A stretch of DNA of 7,449 bases from Nitrospinaceae bacterium (GCA_029937635.1 JAPYPM010000108.1:1-7449), one strand, 5' to 3'; counted from the stretch's first letter, positions 1 through 6,523 are shown. The notes: a model not told the origin generated them from the sequence alone. Translations and numbers: made by a program.

Positions 1-642
1 TTATAAATACTCTTTCAAAAGGTCATCTAACCACGAGTCTATTGACATCGGTTTCGGTAGAAGGTATTCGGGAAGTTGGCCAATAATACCGAAGTTACAG
101 TGGCAATAGTCGATATTACTGTTCACAGAAAAAACTAAATCGTTCAGCATGTCTCCAAAATAAATTATTTTTTGTTCTTGATTTAATCCAAGTTTATTTT
201 TTATTTGCTCCATAGGGTATGGCGATGGCTTTGTTCCAATTAGTTTGTCATCACCGCATAATAGAATATCAATATCAATATCAAACTTAGAAAGCAAACT
301 CTCTGAATTTTTCCTTGGTTTTGAAGTGATAATTGAGGTTGAAACTTTTAAAAGTTTTACTCTTTCTATAAAGTCTAAAAAATTCGGGAATATTTTTACC
401 TGAGAAGACATTCTCTCAGTCTGTTCAAAATAAAATTTTTGTATTAATTGATCCTCATCAGAAATTCCTAGGTTTTTCATGACTACCTCGAATGGCAATC
501 CGATTTCTCTCTTATACTCTGAGAAATCGTGCCAGAGATGAAACTTCTGAACCGTTAGCTCCCAAGCAATTTTCATGATCTCGAGTGTGTCAAGGATGGT
601 GCCATCCAAGTCGAATGAATAATGACTATACGGCGTTTTCAA
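1..642 (-). CDS. HAD-superfamily phosphatase (phosphoglycolate phosphatase-like)
   Basis: This is a complete 213-aa haloacid-dehalogenase-type hydrolase, probably a cytosolic sugar-phosphate phosphatase. All four HAD motifs are visible: DLDGT at residues 11-15 (Asp11 nucleophile, Asp13 acid/base), the Thr/Ser of ITSKP near 105-109, Lys138 in GTKPSPYP, and GDMLND at 163-168 (acidic Mg ligands). Residues about 17-85 are helical and fit the C1 cap of the Gph/beta-phosphoglucomutase branch; the length is normal for that branch. The start is TTG at 642-640, supported by a strong AAGGAGG 7 nt upstream and by DLDGT lying at the usual distance from the N terminus. The upstream cytidylyltransferase gene ends at the adjacent base, so the two are almost certainly co-transcribed and translationally coupled. 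Inference: it may remove phosphate from the sugar acid or a precursor that the neighbour activates, like KdsC in Kdo synthesis, but it is not a KdsC-type (capless) protein. The substrate cannot be read from sequence. Confidence 0.9.
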   Translation of the reverse strand: MKTPYSHYSFDLDGTILDTLEIMKIAWELTVQKFHLWHDFSEYKREIGLPFEVVMKNLGISDEDQLIQKFYFEQTERMSSQVKIFPNFLDFIERVKLLKVSTSIITSKPRKNSESLLSKFDIDIDILLCGDDKLIGTKPSPYPMEQIKNKLGLNQEQKIIYFGDMLNDLVFSVNSNIDYCHCNFGIIGQLPEYLLPKPMSIDSWLDDLLKEYL

Positions 643-1392
643 CTAATAGCCTCCTTGGAAAACAGGGCAATTTCTTAGCGCACGATCGGCTCTTGCTAGG
701 TCCTCTGGAATATCGATAGAAAAAGAATCAGCATCTACTCCGAAGGTAAGTATTCGCATTCCACCCTCTAGTGCCCTTAATAATTCAATACCCTCGGTAG
801 ATTCGAGCTCTCCAACTGGGAGGGTGCCAAAGGTTTCGAGGCTTTCTCCTGTGAATCCTATTATGCTTAAGTGTTTTTTCAACGGAGAATCTCTATTGAA
901 AGGATATGGAACATCAGCTCTGGTCAAACACAAAACTTTATTCCCAGATGAGATAACCTTAACGACGTTTTTATTCTGGGCAGGACATAAGTTAATATGA
1001 GGCAAAATAATATCTGTCTTTTTAATATTCTCAATCAAGTAGGCCGTAACTTTGTCAATTGATTTGGGATCTACTAAAGGTTCATCGCCCTGAATATCAA
1101 TTATTAAATCATCAGATGGAATTTTTAGACGTCTCTTCGCAGATAATATTCTTTCTGTACCATTTTTGCAGTAAGCTGGAGTTATACATACTTTTACACT
1201 ATGTTTAAAGCAAGCTTGCGCTATTTTGGCGCTATCAGTACAAACAACAACCTCATCAAGAAGCTTAGAAAGCGCGGAGCGCTTCGCGACATGGATAATC
1301 ATAGGCAATCCATGTAACACACTTAATGCTTTTCTTGGTAGTCGGCTAGATTCAAGTCTCGCAGGGATAAGTCCCCATACTTTCTTACTCAT
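643..1392 (-). CDS. KdsB-like CMP-ulosonate synthetase (3-deoxy-manno-octulosonate cytidylyltransferase family)
   Basis: This complete 249-aa protein matches the usual KdsB length (about 250 aa). The family transfers CMP from CTP to a 2-keto-3-deoxy sugar acid, classically Kdo, in the cytosol. Motifs in order are IPARLESSRLPRK (9-21, nucleotide-binding loop), VVCTDSAKI (49-57), NGTERI (77-82, where Kdo enzymes usually have SGTDR), DIQGDEP (99-105, Mg-binding Asp region), LTRADVPYP (156-164), KHLSIIGF (173-180, equivalent to KHIGIYAYR), ELLRALEGG (203-211) and SIDIPEDL (225-232, second acidic Mg site). The ATG at 1392-1390 is supported by GGAAGG at 1398-1403, 5 nt upstream. It is first in a two-gene unit with the HAD phosphatase. 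Substitutions in the sugar-side motifs (Ser to Asn in NGTER, Arg to Thr after IIGF) leave open that the substrate is a different ulosonic acid, so I do not assign kdsB. Family membership is secure; substrate identity is not. Confidence 0.88.
   Translation of the reverse strand: MSKKVWGLIPARLESSRLPRKALSVLHGLPMIIHVAKRSALSKLLDEVVVCTDSAKIAQACFKHSVKVCITPAYCKNGTERILSAKRRLKIPSDDLIIDIQGDEPLVDPKSIDKVTAYLIENIKKTDIILPHINLCPAQNKNVVKVISSGNKVLCLTRADVPYPFNRDSPLKKHLSIIGFTGESLETFGTLPVGELESTEGIELLRALEGGMRILTFGVDADSFSIDIPEDLARADRALRNCPVFQGGY
650..656 (-). promoter_or_regulatory. Strong Shine-Dalgarno for the TTG-started HAD gene
   Basis: Read on the minus strand, AAGGAGG is followed by 7 nt and then the TTG start at 642-640. 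The site lies inside the Gln-Gly-Gly codons at the end of the cytidylyltransferase gene, whose TAG stop directly abuts the TTG. It decides the start codon of the HAD gene and implies coupling between the two genes. Confidence 0.85.
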
Positions 1393-1547
1393 AATGACCT
1401 TCCATCCGATTATCCTTAATAACTACATACAATCTATTTTTCATAATAAATAAAACCAGAAGGTTTTTTCATCAATAGATCAAGAGTTCTCGGAACTTCA
1501 TTCTCGTCTAAGGGGGGAAAGAATTGAAAATGCCTTGATAAATTAGA

Positions 1548-1562
1548 AAAGTATTATACTTT
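1548..1562. repeat. Perfect 7-bp palindrome, possible operator
   Basis: AAAGTAT and ATACTTT are perfect inverted arms around a single central T. The element lies in the divergent spacer between the cytidylyltransferase unit and the 630-aa gene. It covers the proposed minus-strand -10, and a plus-strand TATACT (1555-1560) also falls within it. This geometry fits a repressor site controlling one or both directions, but no regulator is encoded here and a chance AT-rich palindrome is possible. Confidence 0.3.
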
Positions 1563-1582
1563 ATGTCAGGGAATTACTTCAA
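1553..1582 (-). promoter_or_regulatory. Candidate sigma-70-type promoter for the cytidylyltransferase-HAD unit
   Basis: On the minus strand TTGAAG (1582-1577, 4 of 6 to the -35 consensus), an 18-nt spacer and a perfect TATAAT (1558-1553) form a good promoter. It would start transcription near 1546 and give a leader of about 150 nt. The -10 lies in a perfect palindrome at 1548-1562. AT-rich DNA makes chance -10 matches common. Confidence 0.45.
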
Positions 1583-1666
1583 GTGACCAATAAATAAAAT
1601 TCAAAATGAATATTAACATTCATGTAGTTGAATTATTTTTCCACAAATTGAAGTTATTATGACTCG

Positions 1667-3559
1667 ATGAATATGCCGGATCAAAACTTTACATTGGTTT
1701 TATTAGATGAAGGAGCTAGATGGGAAGGTAGCGCAAAAATTGTTGCCCACTGGACAGGGTATGAAGCGCCGTCGCCTCAGGTATCAATTCCTTTGTTAAC
1801 GGAGGACAAGGCTCTTCAAATCAAAAAAGAGTATTTAGCATGGATTCATGATTTAGGTAGGACTAAGATCCAAGGTCAAACCGTTACAAAGATTTTAAAA
1901 ATATTTGATAACCTTTCTTATTGGTGGCTGACTACTTTAGCTGTTAAATCTCCCTACGATAGCGATTCCATCTATTCCGTTTTTAAGTTAAGGACGCTTG
2001 AATCTGTTTATTTTGATAACGAATGTTCGGGGCTCATTTATTGTGGTAATAACGCGCTTTTAGATAAGACCTTAAAAGAATGGTGCGAAAAACTAGGTCA
2101 TTGTTATCAGCGTTATAATGTAAGTGAAAAGTATAAAAGACCTATTAAAAAGGGAGTTCGATGGTGGCTAAAAAAGTTTCCTGGATGGGTTCAGGCATTA
2201 GCCTATTTAATCAAAAATTGGTACTTGCGCTATCGTTATATTAATTCGATTCAGACTAATGACGTAGGCCCATTAGGAAAAGAGAATGCCGTTACAATTG
2301 TCAATTATTTTCCTAACTTTGATCAAGAAAAAGCAAAAGGTAATCAGTTTTATTCAAATTACTGGCAAAGCTTGCATTCTGTTTTTGATGAAATTCCAGT
2401 TAAGATAAATTGGGTCTTTTTTTATTTTGATACCGCTGAGTTTTCATTTCAAAATGCGATTCACTTTTTAAAAGGTTTTAATGATAACTCATCAAAAAAA
2501 CATCAATATTTTATTCTTGAAGAATTTCTTACATTCCCTGTTTTAGTAAAAGCAATAAAGCTTTATTTTTCCATTTATTCTAAGGGAAAGCGCTTAGGTG
2601 AACTTAGAAAGGAGTTTTGCTTTTCTGATTCTCAAATGAATTTTTTCCCCTTTATGGAGAAGGAGTGGAAGGTTTCCTTATTTGGAAACCTGGCCATGAA
2701 CAATGCTATAAAAATAGCTATGTTTGACGCTATGGCTAAGACTCTATCGGCTTCGCCATGGGGGTTGTTTATCTGGGAAAATCAGCCTTGGGATATGGCA
2801 TTGATTTCAGCATGGAAAAGGCACCAAAAAAACACAAAAGTATTTGCTTCACAGCACAGTTTTTTTCGCCCATTTGACCTGCGTTTTGTCTCAGACTCAA
2901 GAGATTTTTTTGAAACTGGAGGCGAAGCCATGCCTTTGCCAGATAAGTTATGTATCAACAATGTTCAAGGGTTGTCCTTGATTCGAGAAGCGGGCTATCC
3001 AGAAGACAGAATAGCAAAAGTCGAGGCGGTACGTTATTTCAATCTAGAGGGGAAATATATGACCAAAAAACAAACTCCGGAAAGGGAGCGTACCCTATTA
3101 GTTATTATGGGAGTAGCAGACCAAGAAAATAGATTTTTGTTTCGATTATTAGAAGATGCTTCAAGTCGAGGCGGTTTGGACAAGTATAAACAAGTTTTTA
3201 TCAAACCTCACCCTAGTCTGTCGTCAGAAGGCTTGGGTCTCGTTTATGAATCCAAATTCAGCTATTCTATAAAACAGCAATCTTTGAGTGAGCTATGGGA
3301 ATTAGTGGATGTGGTTTTTGGAGTTCATAGCACGGGTGCTGCATGGGAAGCATCTTGGAATGGGATTCCTGTAATCGTGACTTGTGCCATTGATTCGCTA
3401 AACTTAAGCCCGTTATCAGGTCTGTCAGGAGTCCAATTTGTAGCGAATGTAGATGATTTACTAGAACAACTTAATCAGCCTTCCAACGCACAAATCCCTA
3501 AAGACTACTTTTATTTAGAGGATAATCATAATATGTGGAAGGCGTTACTTAATGTATAA
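1667..3559 (+). CDS. Surface carbohydrate biosynthesis protein, putative CMP-sugar glycosyltransferase
   Basis: This complete 630-aa, apparently cytosolic protein has no clear signal peptide or membrane segment. It recalls the large surface-carbohydrate family of Leptospira O-antigen loci (I think TIGR04326, LIC13510-like; from memory, not searched). Supporting segments are YWWLTTLAVKSPY (85-97), then FKLRTLE (106-112), WENQPWDMALISAWKR (370-385), FFRPFDLRF (399-407), EAGYPEDRIAKVEAVRY (441-457) and SLNLSPLSG (577-585). The C-terminal third looks GT-B-like, with FIKPHP (511-516) and GVHSTGAAWEA (552-562). These resemble the HP and Ser/Thr motifs that bind CMP in sialyl- and Kdo-type transferases. 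A DEG triplet (14-16) is at the extreme N terminus. Lying divergent to a CMP-ulosonate synthetase gene, it is a plausible user of that product (inference). The start is the ATG at 1667; ATG at 1673 is in frame and nearly equivalent. No good Shine-Dalgarno precedes either. Family placement is moderately sure; enzymatic role is inferred. Confidence 0.8.
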   Translation: MNMPDQNFTLVLLDEGARWEGSAKIVAHWTGYEAPSPQVSIPLLTEDKALQIKKEYLAWIHDLGRTKIQGQTVTKILKIFDNLSYWWLTTLAVKSPYDSDSIYSVFKLRTLESVYFDNECSGLIYCGNNALLDKTLKEWCEKLGHCYQRYNVSEKYKRPIKKGVRWWLKKFPGWVQALAYLIKNWYLRYRYINSIQTNDVGPLGKENAVTIVNYFPNFDQEKAKGNQFYSNYWQSLHSVFDEIPVKINWVFFYFDTAEFSFQNAIHFLKGFNDNSSKKHQYFILEEFLTFPVLVKAIKLYFSIYSKGKRLGELRKEFCFSDSQMNFFPFMEKEWKVSLFGNLAMNNAIKIAMFDAMAKTLSASPWGLFIWENQPWDMALISAWKRHQKNTKVFASQHSFFRPFDLRFVSDSRDFFETGGEAMPLPDKLCINNVQGLSLIREAGYPEDRIAKVEAVRYFNLEGKYMTKKQTPERERTLLVIMGVADQENRFLFRLLEDASSRGGLDKYKQVFIKPHPSLSSEGLGLVYESKFSYSIKQQSLSELWELVDVVFGVHSTGAAWEASWNGIPVIVTCAIDSLNLSPLSGLSGVQFVANVDDLLEQLNQPSNAQIPKDYFYLEDNHNMWKALLNV

Positions 3560-3596
3560 AGTTCAGCCGACTAGGTCTTATTTTTTAGCTTTTCTA

Positions 3597-3611
3597 CATA
3601 CTAATAGTATG
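3597..3611. repeat. Short intergenic inverted repeat
   Basis: CATACT and AGTATG are perfect 6-bp arms around AAT, 37 bp after the stop of the 630-aa gene. A similar element (ATACTA and TAGTAT around ATA) lies before the aldolase gene at 5459-5473. The rest of the 247-bp gap 3560-3806 shows no convincing gene or B12 riboswitch. The role is unknown; there is no T-run to make this a terminator. Confidence 0.3.
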
Positions 3612-3764
3612 ATTTAATTGAACGATCTTGATTATTTGAAGCTTTAGATACCCTAGATTATTAGTACCTTCTCTGATAGTATTTACTCTGGCCTATTGAG
3701 GCAAGTAAGTTGTAATCTTTTTTGTACGTAATTTGATTAAAATTTGAGCTATAGAAATAAGATC

Positions 3765-3786
3765 CATTTAGCCAAATGTTTTTTTT
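3765..3786 (+). terminator. Weak hairpin with T8 tract just before the radical SAM gene
   Basis: CATTT and AAATG form a 5-bp stem around AGCC and are followed at once by eight Ts (3779-3786). The arrangement is that of an intrinsic terminator, but the stem is short and has only one G-C pair. It ends 20 bp before the ATG at 3807, so it is either a leaky terminator for upstream transcription, a leader attenuator, or chance. Confidence 0.25.
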
Positions 3787-3806
3787 CGAGGAATAGGGAG
3801 TACTAA

Positions 3807-5384
3807 ATGTCTCTAAAAGTTTTATTTTTATATCCAAACTACTATGGCATGAATATGTTGCCTCCTGCGATAGCACTATTATCTGCCGTATTGAAACAGG
3901 ATAACCATGATATAAGGTTGTTTGATACCACATATTACTCATCTGACTTTGGTAGTAATTCAGACGGGACAAAAGTGGATAGGCTGAATGTAATTCCCTT
4001 TAACAACGCTGGTTCTTATATCCCAGAGATGCATAAAACTAGTTGGAAAGACGATATAAAAGACCTCGTCGAATCATTTCAACCTGATTTAATAGCAATG
4101 TCATGCACAGAGGATATGTGGGAACTAGGATTGGCCATTATCGAGAAAGTAGAAGATTATATTATTAAGCGGCAAACGCATGTATTAGTGGGTGGGGTTT
4201 TTGCTACCTTTGCGCCCGAAATAGCTATTAGACATCGCTTAATAAATTCTGTTTGTGTTGGAGAAGGAGAAAATGCGATTCGGACACTATGTAAAAGAAT
4301 CGAAAGTGGAGAGTCCTATAACGATGTTACTAATTTATGGGTAAAGGGAAAAGATGGAGCAGTTTCAAAAAATCCTATGTCCGATCCAGTCGATGTCAAT
4401 GCTATGCCGATGATGGATATCGATATTTTTGAGGAACAGCGTTTGTATAGGCCCATGGCTGGAAGATGGTACAAAATGTTTCCTGTGGAAACGATACGTG
4501 GATGCCCATACAAATGTACCTTTTGTAATTCTCCTAATCAGATGGAAATATATGATGCTCAGACAGATGAAAGTTATTTTCGAAAGAGAAGAATGGATCG
4601 TGTATATGATGAATTGAAGCATTTTAAGGAGCGCTTTGGGGTCGAGTACAATTATTTTTGGGCGGATACATTTCTTGCTATAACTGAGAAGGAGTTTGAT
4701 GAGTTCTGCGAGATGTATTCTGATATCAAGACTCCCTTTTGGATGCAGACACGAGCTGAAACCTTGACTGACTATAAGGTCAGGAAGCTTGCTGAAGTGG
4801 GGTTACATAGGTTTTCTGTTGGAATAGAACATGGAAATGAAGCATTTCGTGAAAAAGTTTTGGATCGTCGTTGGAAGAACGAATCTATTATCGAGGCTCT
4901 AAAAATTCCTCACCGTTACGGTGTTCAGTTTACTTGTAATAACATAGTTGGTTTCCCGACCGAGACAAGAGAACTGGCTATGGAAACTATCGAACTAAAT
5001 CGACATATACAAGCCGATAGTCAGAATCTTAATGGATTTGTTCCTTTTCATGGGACTCCGCTAAGGAAAATGGCAGAAAACTTGGGTTTGATCGACCCAG
5101 ATACGATAACGAGATGCCTTACTGACGACGCAATGTTAGATATGCCTCAATTCACGTCAAAAGAAATTTCAGGGCTAATTAAATGCTTTGTCTTATATGT
5201 GAAGTTTCCTAAAAATCGTTGGAAAGATATTCGTAAAGCAGAAGAAGATACGCCTGAGGGGAAGAAAATCTTAGAAGAACTTAAGGACGAGTATCGAGAA
5301 AAATATATGCCAAAGAAAATCAATGGTAATTCCGAAGAAATTCCAGCTGCAGCTGACTTGGAATATGGTGTAGACCTGCACTGA
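3807..5384 (+). CDS. Cobalamin-binding-domain radical SAM enzyme
   Basis: This complete 525-aa protein has an N-terminal B12-binding-type Rossmann domain and a radical SAM core. N-terminal landmarks are LPPAIALLSAVLK (18-30), HDIRLFDT (34-41), PDLIAMSC (93-100), VLVGGVFATFAPE (126-138) and VGEGENAI (151-158). The core has RGCPYKCTFC (231-240), with Cys233, Cys237 and Cys240 as the CxxxCxxC ligands of the [4Fe-4S] cluster. It continues with YFWADTF (283-289), SVGIEHGNE (337-345) and the GxP-like NNIVGFPTET (378-387). The C-terminal tail is charged and helical. No DxHxxG motif is seen, which is usual for this B12-binding group. The family includes methyltransferases and other radical enzymes acting on unactivated carbons. 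In this locus, modification (for example C-methylation) of a sugar or lipid precursor is a reasonable guess only. The ATG at 3807 is supported by AGGGAG at 3795-3800, 6 nt upstream. Gaps of 247 and 131 bp separate it from its same-strand neighbours. Confidence 0.9.
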   Translation: MSLKVLFLYPNYYGMNMLPPAIALLSAVLKQDNHDIRLFDTTYYSSDFGSNSDGTKVDRLNVIPFNNAGSYIPEMHKTSWKDDIKDLVESFQPDLIAMSCTEDMWELGLAIIEKVEDYIIKRQTHVLVGGVFATFAPEIAIRHRLINSVCVGEGENAIRTLCKRIESGESYNDVTNLWVKGKDGAVSKNPMSDPVDVNAMPMMDIDIFEEQRLYRPMAGRWYKMFPVETIRGCPYKCTFCNSPNQMEIYDAQTDESYFRKRRMDRVYDELKHFKERFGVEYNYFWADTFLAITEKEFDEFCEMYSDIKTPFWMQTRAETLTDYKVRKLAEVGLHRFSVGIEHGNEAFREKVLDRRWKNESIIEALKIPHRYGVQFTCNNIVGFPTETRELAMETIELNRHIQADSQNLNGFVPFHGTPLRKMAENLGLIDPDTITRCLTDDAMLDMPQFTSKEISGLIKCFVLYVKFPKNRWKDIRKAEEDTPEGKKILEELKDEYREKYMPKKINGNSEEIPAAADLEYGVDLH

Positions 5385-5441
5385 TTTAAGGCTTCAAACA
5401 CTTCTTTCCCTGCGCCCCACCTACAGCTTATGTTAAGACAA

Positions 5442-5471
5442 TTGAATAGATAGTCGCTATACTAATATAGT
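5442..5471 (+). promoter_or_regulatory. Candidate promoter for the aldolase-family gene
   Basis: TTGAAT (5442-5447), an 18-nt spacer and TATAGT (5466-5471) form a plausible sigma-70-type promoter with 4 of 6 and 5 of 6 matches. Transcription would start near 5478, giving a leader of about 38 nt. The -10 overlaps the right arm of the inverted repeat at 5459-5473. Confidence 0.4.
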
Positions 5472-5473
5472 AT
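5459..5473. repeat. Inverted repeat overlapping the aldolase-gene promoter
   Basis: ATACTA and TAGTAT are perfect 6-bp arms around ATA. The core resembles the element at 3597-3611: both contain ATACTAAT followed, directly or after 2 bp, by AGTATG. It overlaps the proposed -10 and so could be an operator, though both copies are short and AT-rich. Confidence 0.3.
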
Positions 5474-5515
5474 GCATCGTTTGAAATTAATAAATTACTC
5501 CCCATAGTTACTATT

Positions 5516-6298
5516 ATGAGCGCTAAGTTTTTTTCATTAGAGAAAAAACTTTCTAGTCAGTTAGTAAAGCTAAAAAAGGAGTTCGGATTATTTGCAGTTA
5601 AAGCCGAGTTCGAGGCCGAGGGTTCTTCTTTCCGAGATCTGCTTTGGCTAAGAAGGCTGACCGCAAAGGAAAATATTCCTTTATTTCTTAAGATAGGTGG
5701 GGTTGAAGCTCTTCGTGATATAAAGGATGCTTTGGATCTAGGCGTTGATGGATTGATCTCTCCCATGGTAGAAAGTCCTTTTGGAGTAGTGAAATTTATT
5801 GGTGCTATTGAGTCAGTTTATGGTCGCCAGAAAATTTTTAAGTCGATTAATATCGAAAGCTGCGAAGCTGTTCGGCAGGTTGATGAAATACTCAAAGTAG
5901 CCCGGGGAAAAATTGATAATGTTACGATAGGGCGCACGGATCTTAGTCAGTCCTATTTTAATTCTAAGATAGAACCTGATAGCTCCTTCATTCTTGAGCT
6001 TATAGAAGAATTAAGCTATAAAATCATCTCAAATAGTTTGAGCTTGACTTTGGGAGGGAGCGTCACTTCTCAAAGTATTCGCTTATTTACTAAGTATCAT
6101 AAGATGATAAAAGCTCGAGTTTCGAGTATTGAAACTCGAAAAATTGTTCTTGCTTCCGAAAAAATGTTGAGTAAAAAAAATACCCTTAAGGAAGCCCTTC
6201 GATTTGAAGAGTATTACCTTGATTTTAAGTTAGAACGGGAAGCATGGCTTTCAAAACCGGAACGAGAACGTTTAGCTAAACTGAAAGAAAGACTTTGA
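5516..6298 (+). CDS. HpcH/HpaI (CitE-like) aldolase/citrate lyase family protein
   Basis: This complete 260-aa TIM-barrel protein belongs to the PEP/pyruvate-type superfamily that handles pyruvate or acetyl enolates on a divalent metal. Landmarks are VKAEFEAEGSSF (28-39), LFLKIGGVEALRD (56-68), GVDGLISPMVESPFG (76-90), SINIESCEAV (110-119, Glu114 as metal ligand), NVTIGRTDLSQS (135-146, Asp142 as second metal ligand) and LGGSVTSQS (179-187). The metal ligands are kept. However, the position of the catalytic His of HpaI (GEHAPN) reads AEFEAEG, and the substrate-binding Arg of its VRP segment reads Lys59 in LKIGG. The only His (195) is far from the active-site motifs. It is thus a divergent branch whose reaction may differ from known aldolases. 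The last 40 residues are charged helix. No Shine-Dalgarno precedes the ATG at 5516, but no better start exists. In this locus a role making or cleaving a 2-keto-3-deoxy acid is attractive but inferred. Confidence 0.82.
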   Translation: MSAKFFSLEKKLSSQLVKLKKEFGLFAVKAEFEAEGSSFRDLLWLRRLTAKENIPLFLKIGGVEALRDIKDALDLGVDGLISPMVESPFGVVKFIGAIESVYGRQKIFKSINIESCEAVRQVDEILKVARGKIDNVTIGRTDLSQSYFNSKIEPDSSFILELIEELSYKIISNSLSLTLGGSVTSQSIRLFTKYHKMIKARVSSIETRKIVLASEKMLSKKNTLKEALRFEEYYLDFKLEREAWLSKPERERLAKLKERL

Positions 6299-6309
6299 CT
6301 GAGTCTTTT
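6288..6309 (+). terminator. Possible weak terminator at the end of the aldolase gene
   Basis: AAAGACT (6288-6294) and AGTCTTT (6302-6308) pair perfectly around a 7-nt loop that contains the TGA stop. The structure ends in a run of four Ts. The stem is AT-rich and overlaps the coding end, so termination would be weak at best. Confidence 0.3.
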
Positions 6310-6438
6310 ATGCAGCATAGTTTTCTAGCTTATCTAAGAGGTTTGTGAAGATTGTGCGTTTGTATATTAGTCTAAATATTTTGGTAAAAGAAAAGCGCAT
6401 TATTTGAAAAAGAAATCTAAGGAGACCGATTAAAAAGC

Positions 6439-6505
6439 TATAAACATCCCATCTATCTTAGTAGTTCAATACCCCTAAAAAAATCATAATAAAAGGATGT
6501 TTGTA
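6439..6505. repeat. Long-loop inverted repeat between convergent genes
   Basis: TATAAACATCC (6439-6449) can pair with GGATGTTTGTA (6495-6505) over 11 bp with one G-T wobble, enclosing a 45-nt loop. It lies in the 225-bp gap (6299-6523) between the convergent aldolase and dehydrogenase genes. For minus-strand transcripts a T7 run (6485 region downward) lies inside the loop, so it may help end the dehydrogenase transcript. No gene is seen in the gap. Confidence 0.25.
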
Positions 6506-6523
6506 TTTAATGGAATTCTATAT

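Noticed and set aside
1226..1453. A 75-aa plus-strand ORF antisense to the cytidylyltransferase
   Set aside because: Most of it is the antisense shadow of the conserved N-terminal motifs of that gene; no domain is visible.
1512..1517. A G6 tract in the divergent spacer as a phase-variable contingency tract
   Set aside because: Six Gs is too short to be notably slippage-prone and it is not positioned between promoter elements.
3552..3617. A 21-codon ORF overlapping the stop of the 630-aa gene, with GGAAGG about 10 nt upstream
   Set aside because: It is very short, has no recognisable features, and the apparent ribosome site is simply the Trp-Lys codons of the upstream gene.
3560..3806. A cobalamin or SAM riboswitch ahead of the B12 radical SAM gene
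   Set aside because: I looked for a B12-box-like conserved core and for SAM-riboswitch stems and saw neither; the region is AT-rich with only short hairpins.
3661..3972. A 103-aa minus-strand ORF overlapping the start of the radical SAM gene
   Set aside because: It runs antisense into the well-supported B12-binding domain, has no recognisable motif, and its composition looks like a reversed coding and AT-rich spacer.
4316..4622. Three short ORFs, on both strands, inside the radical SAM gene
   Set aside because: All are shadows across the CxxxCxxC region of a confidently identified gene.
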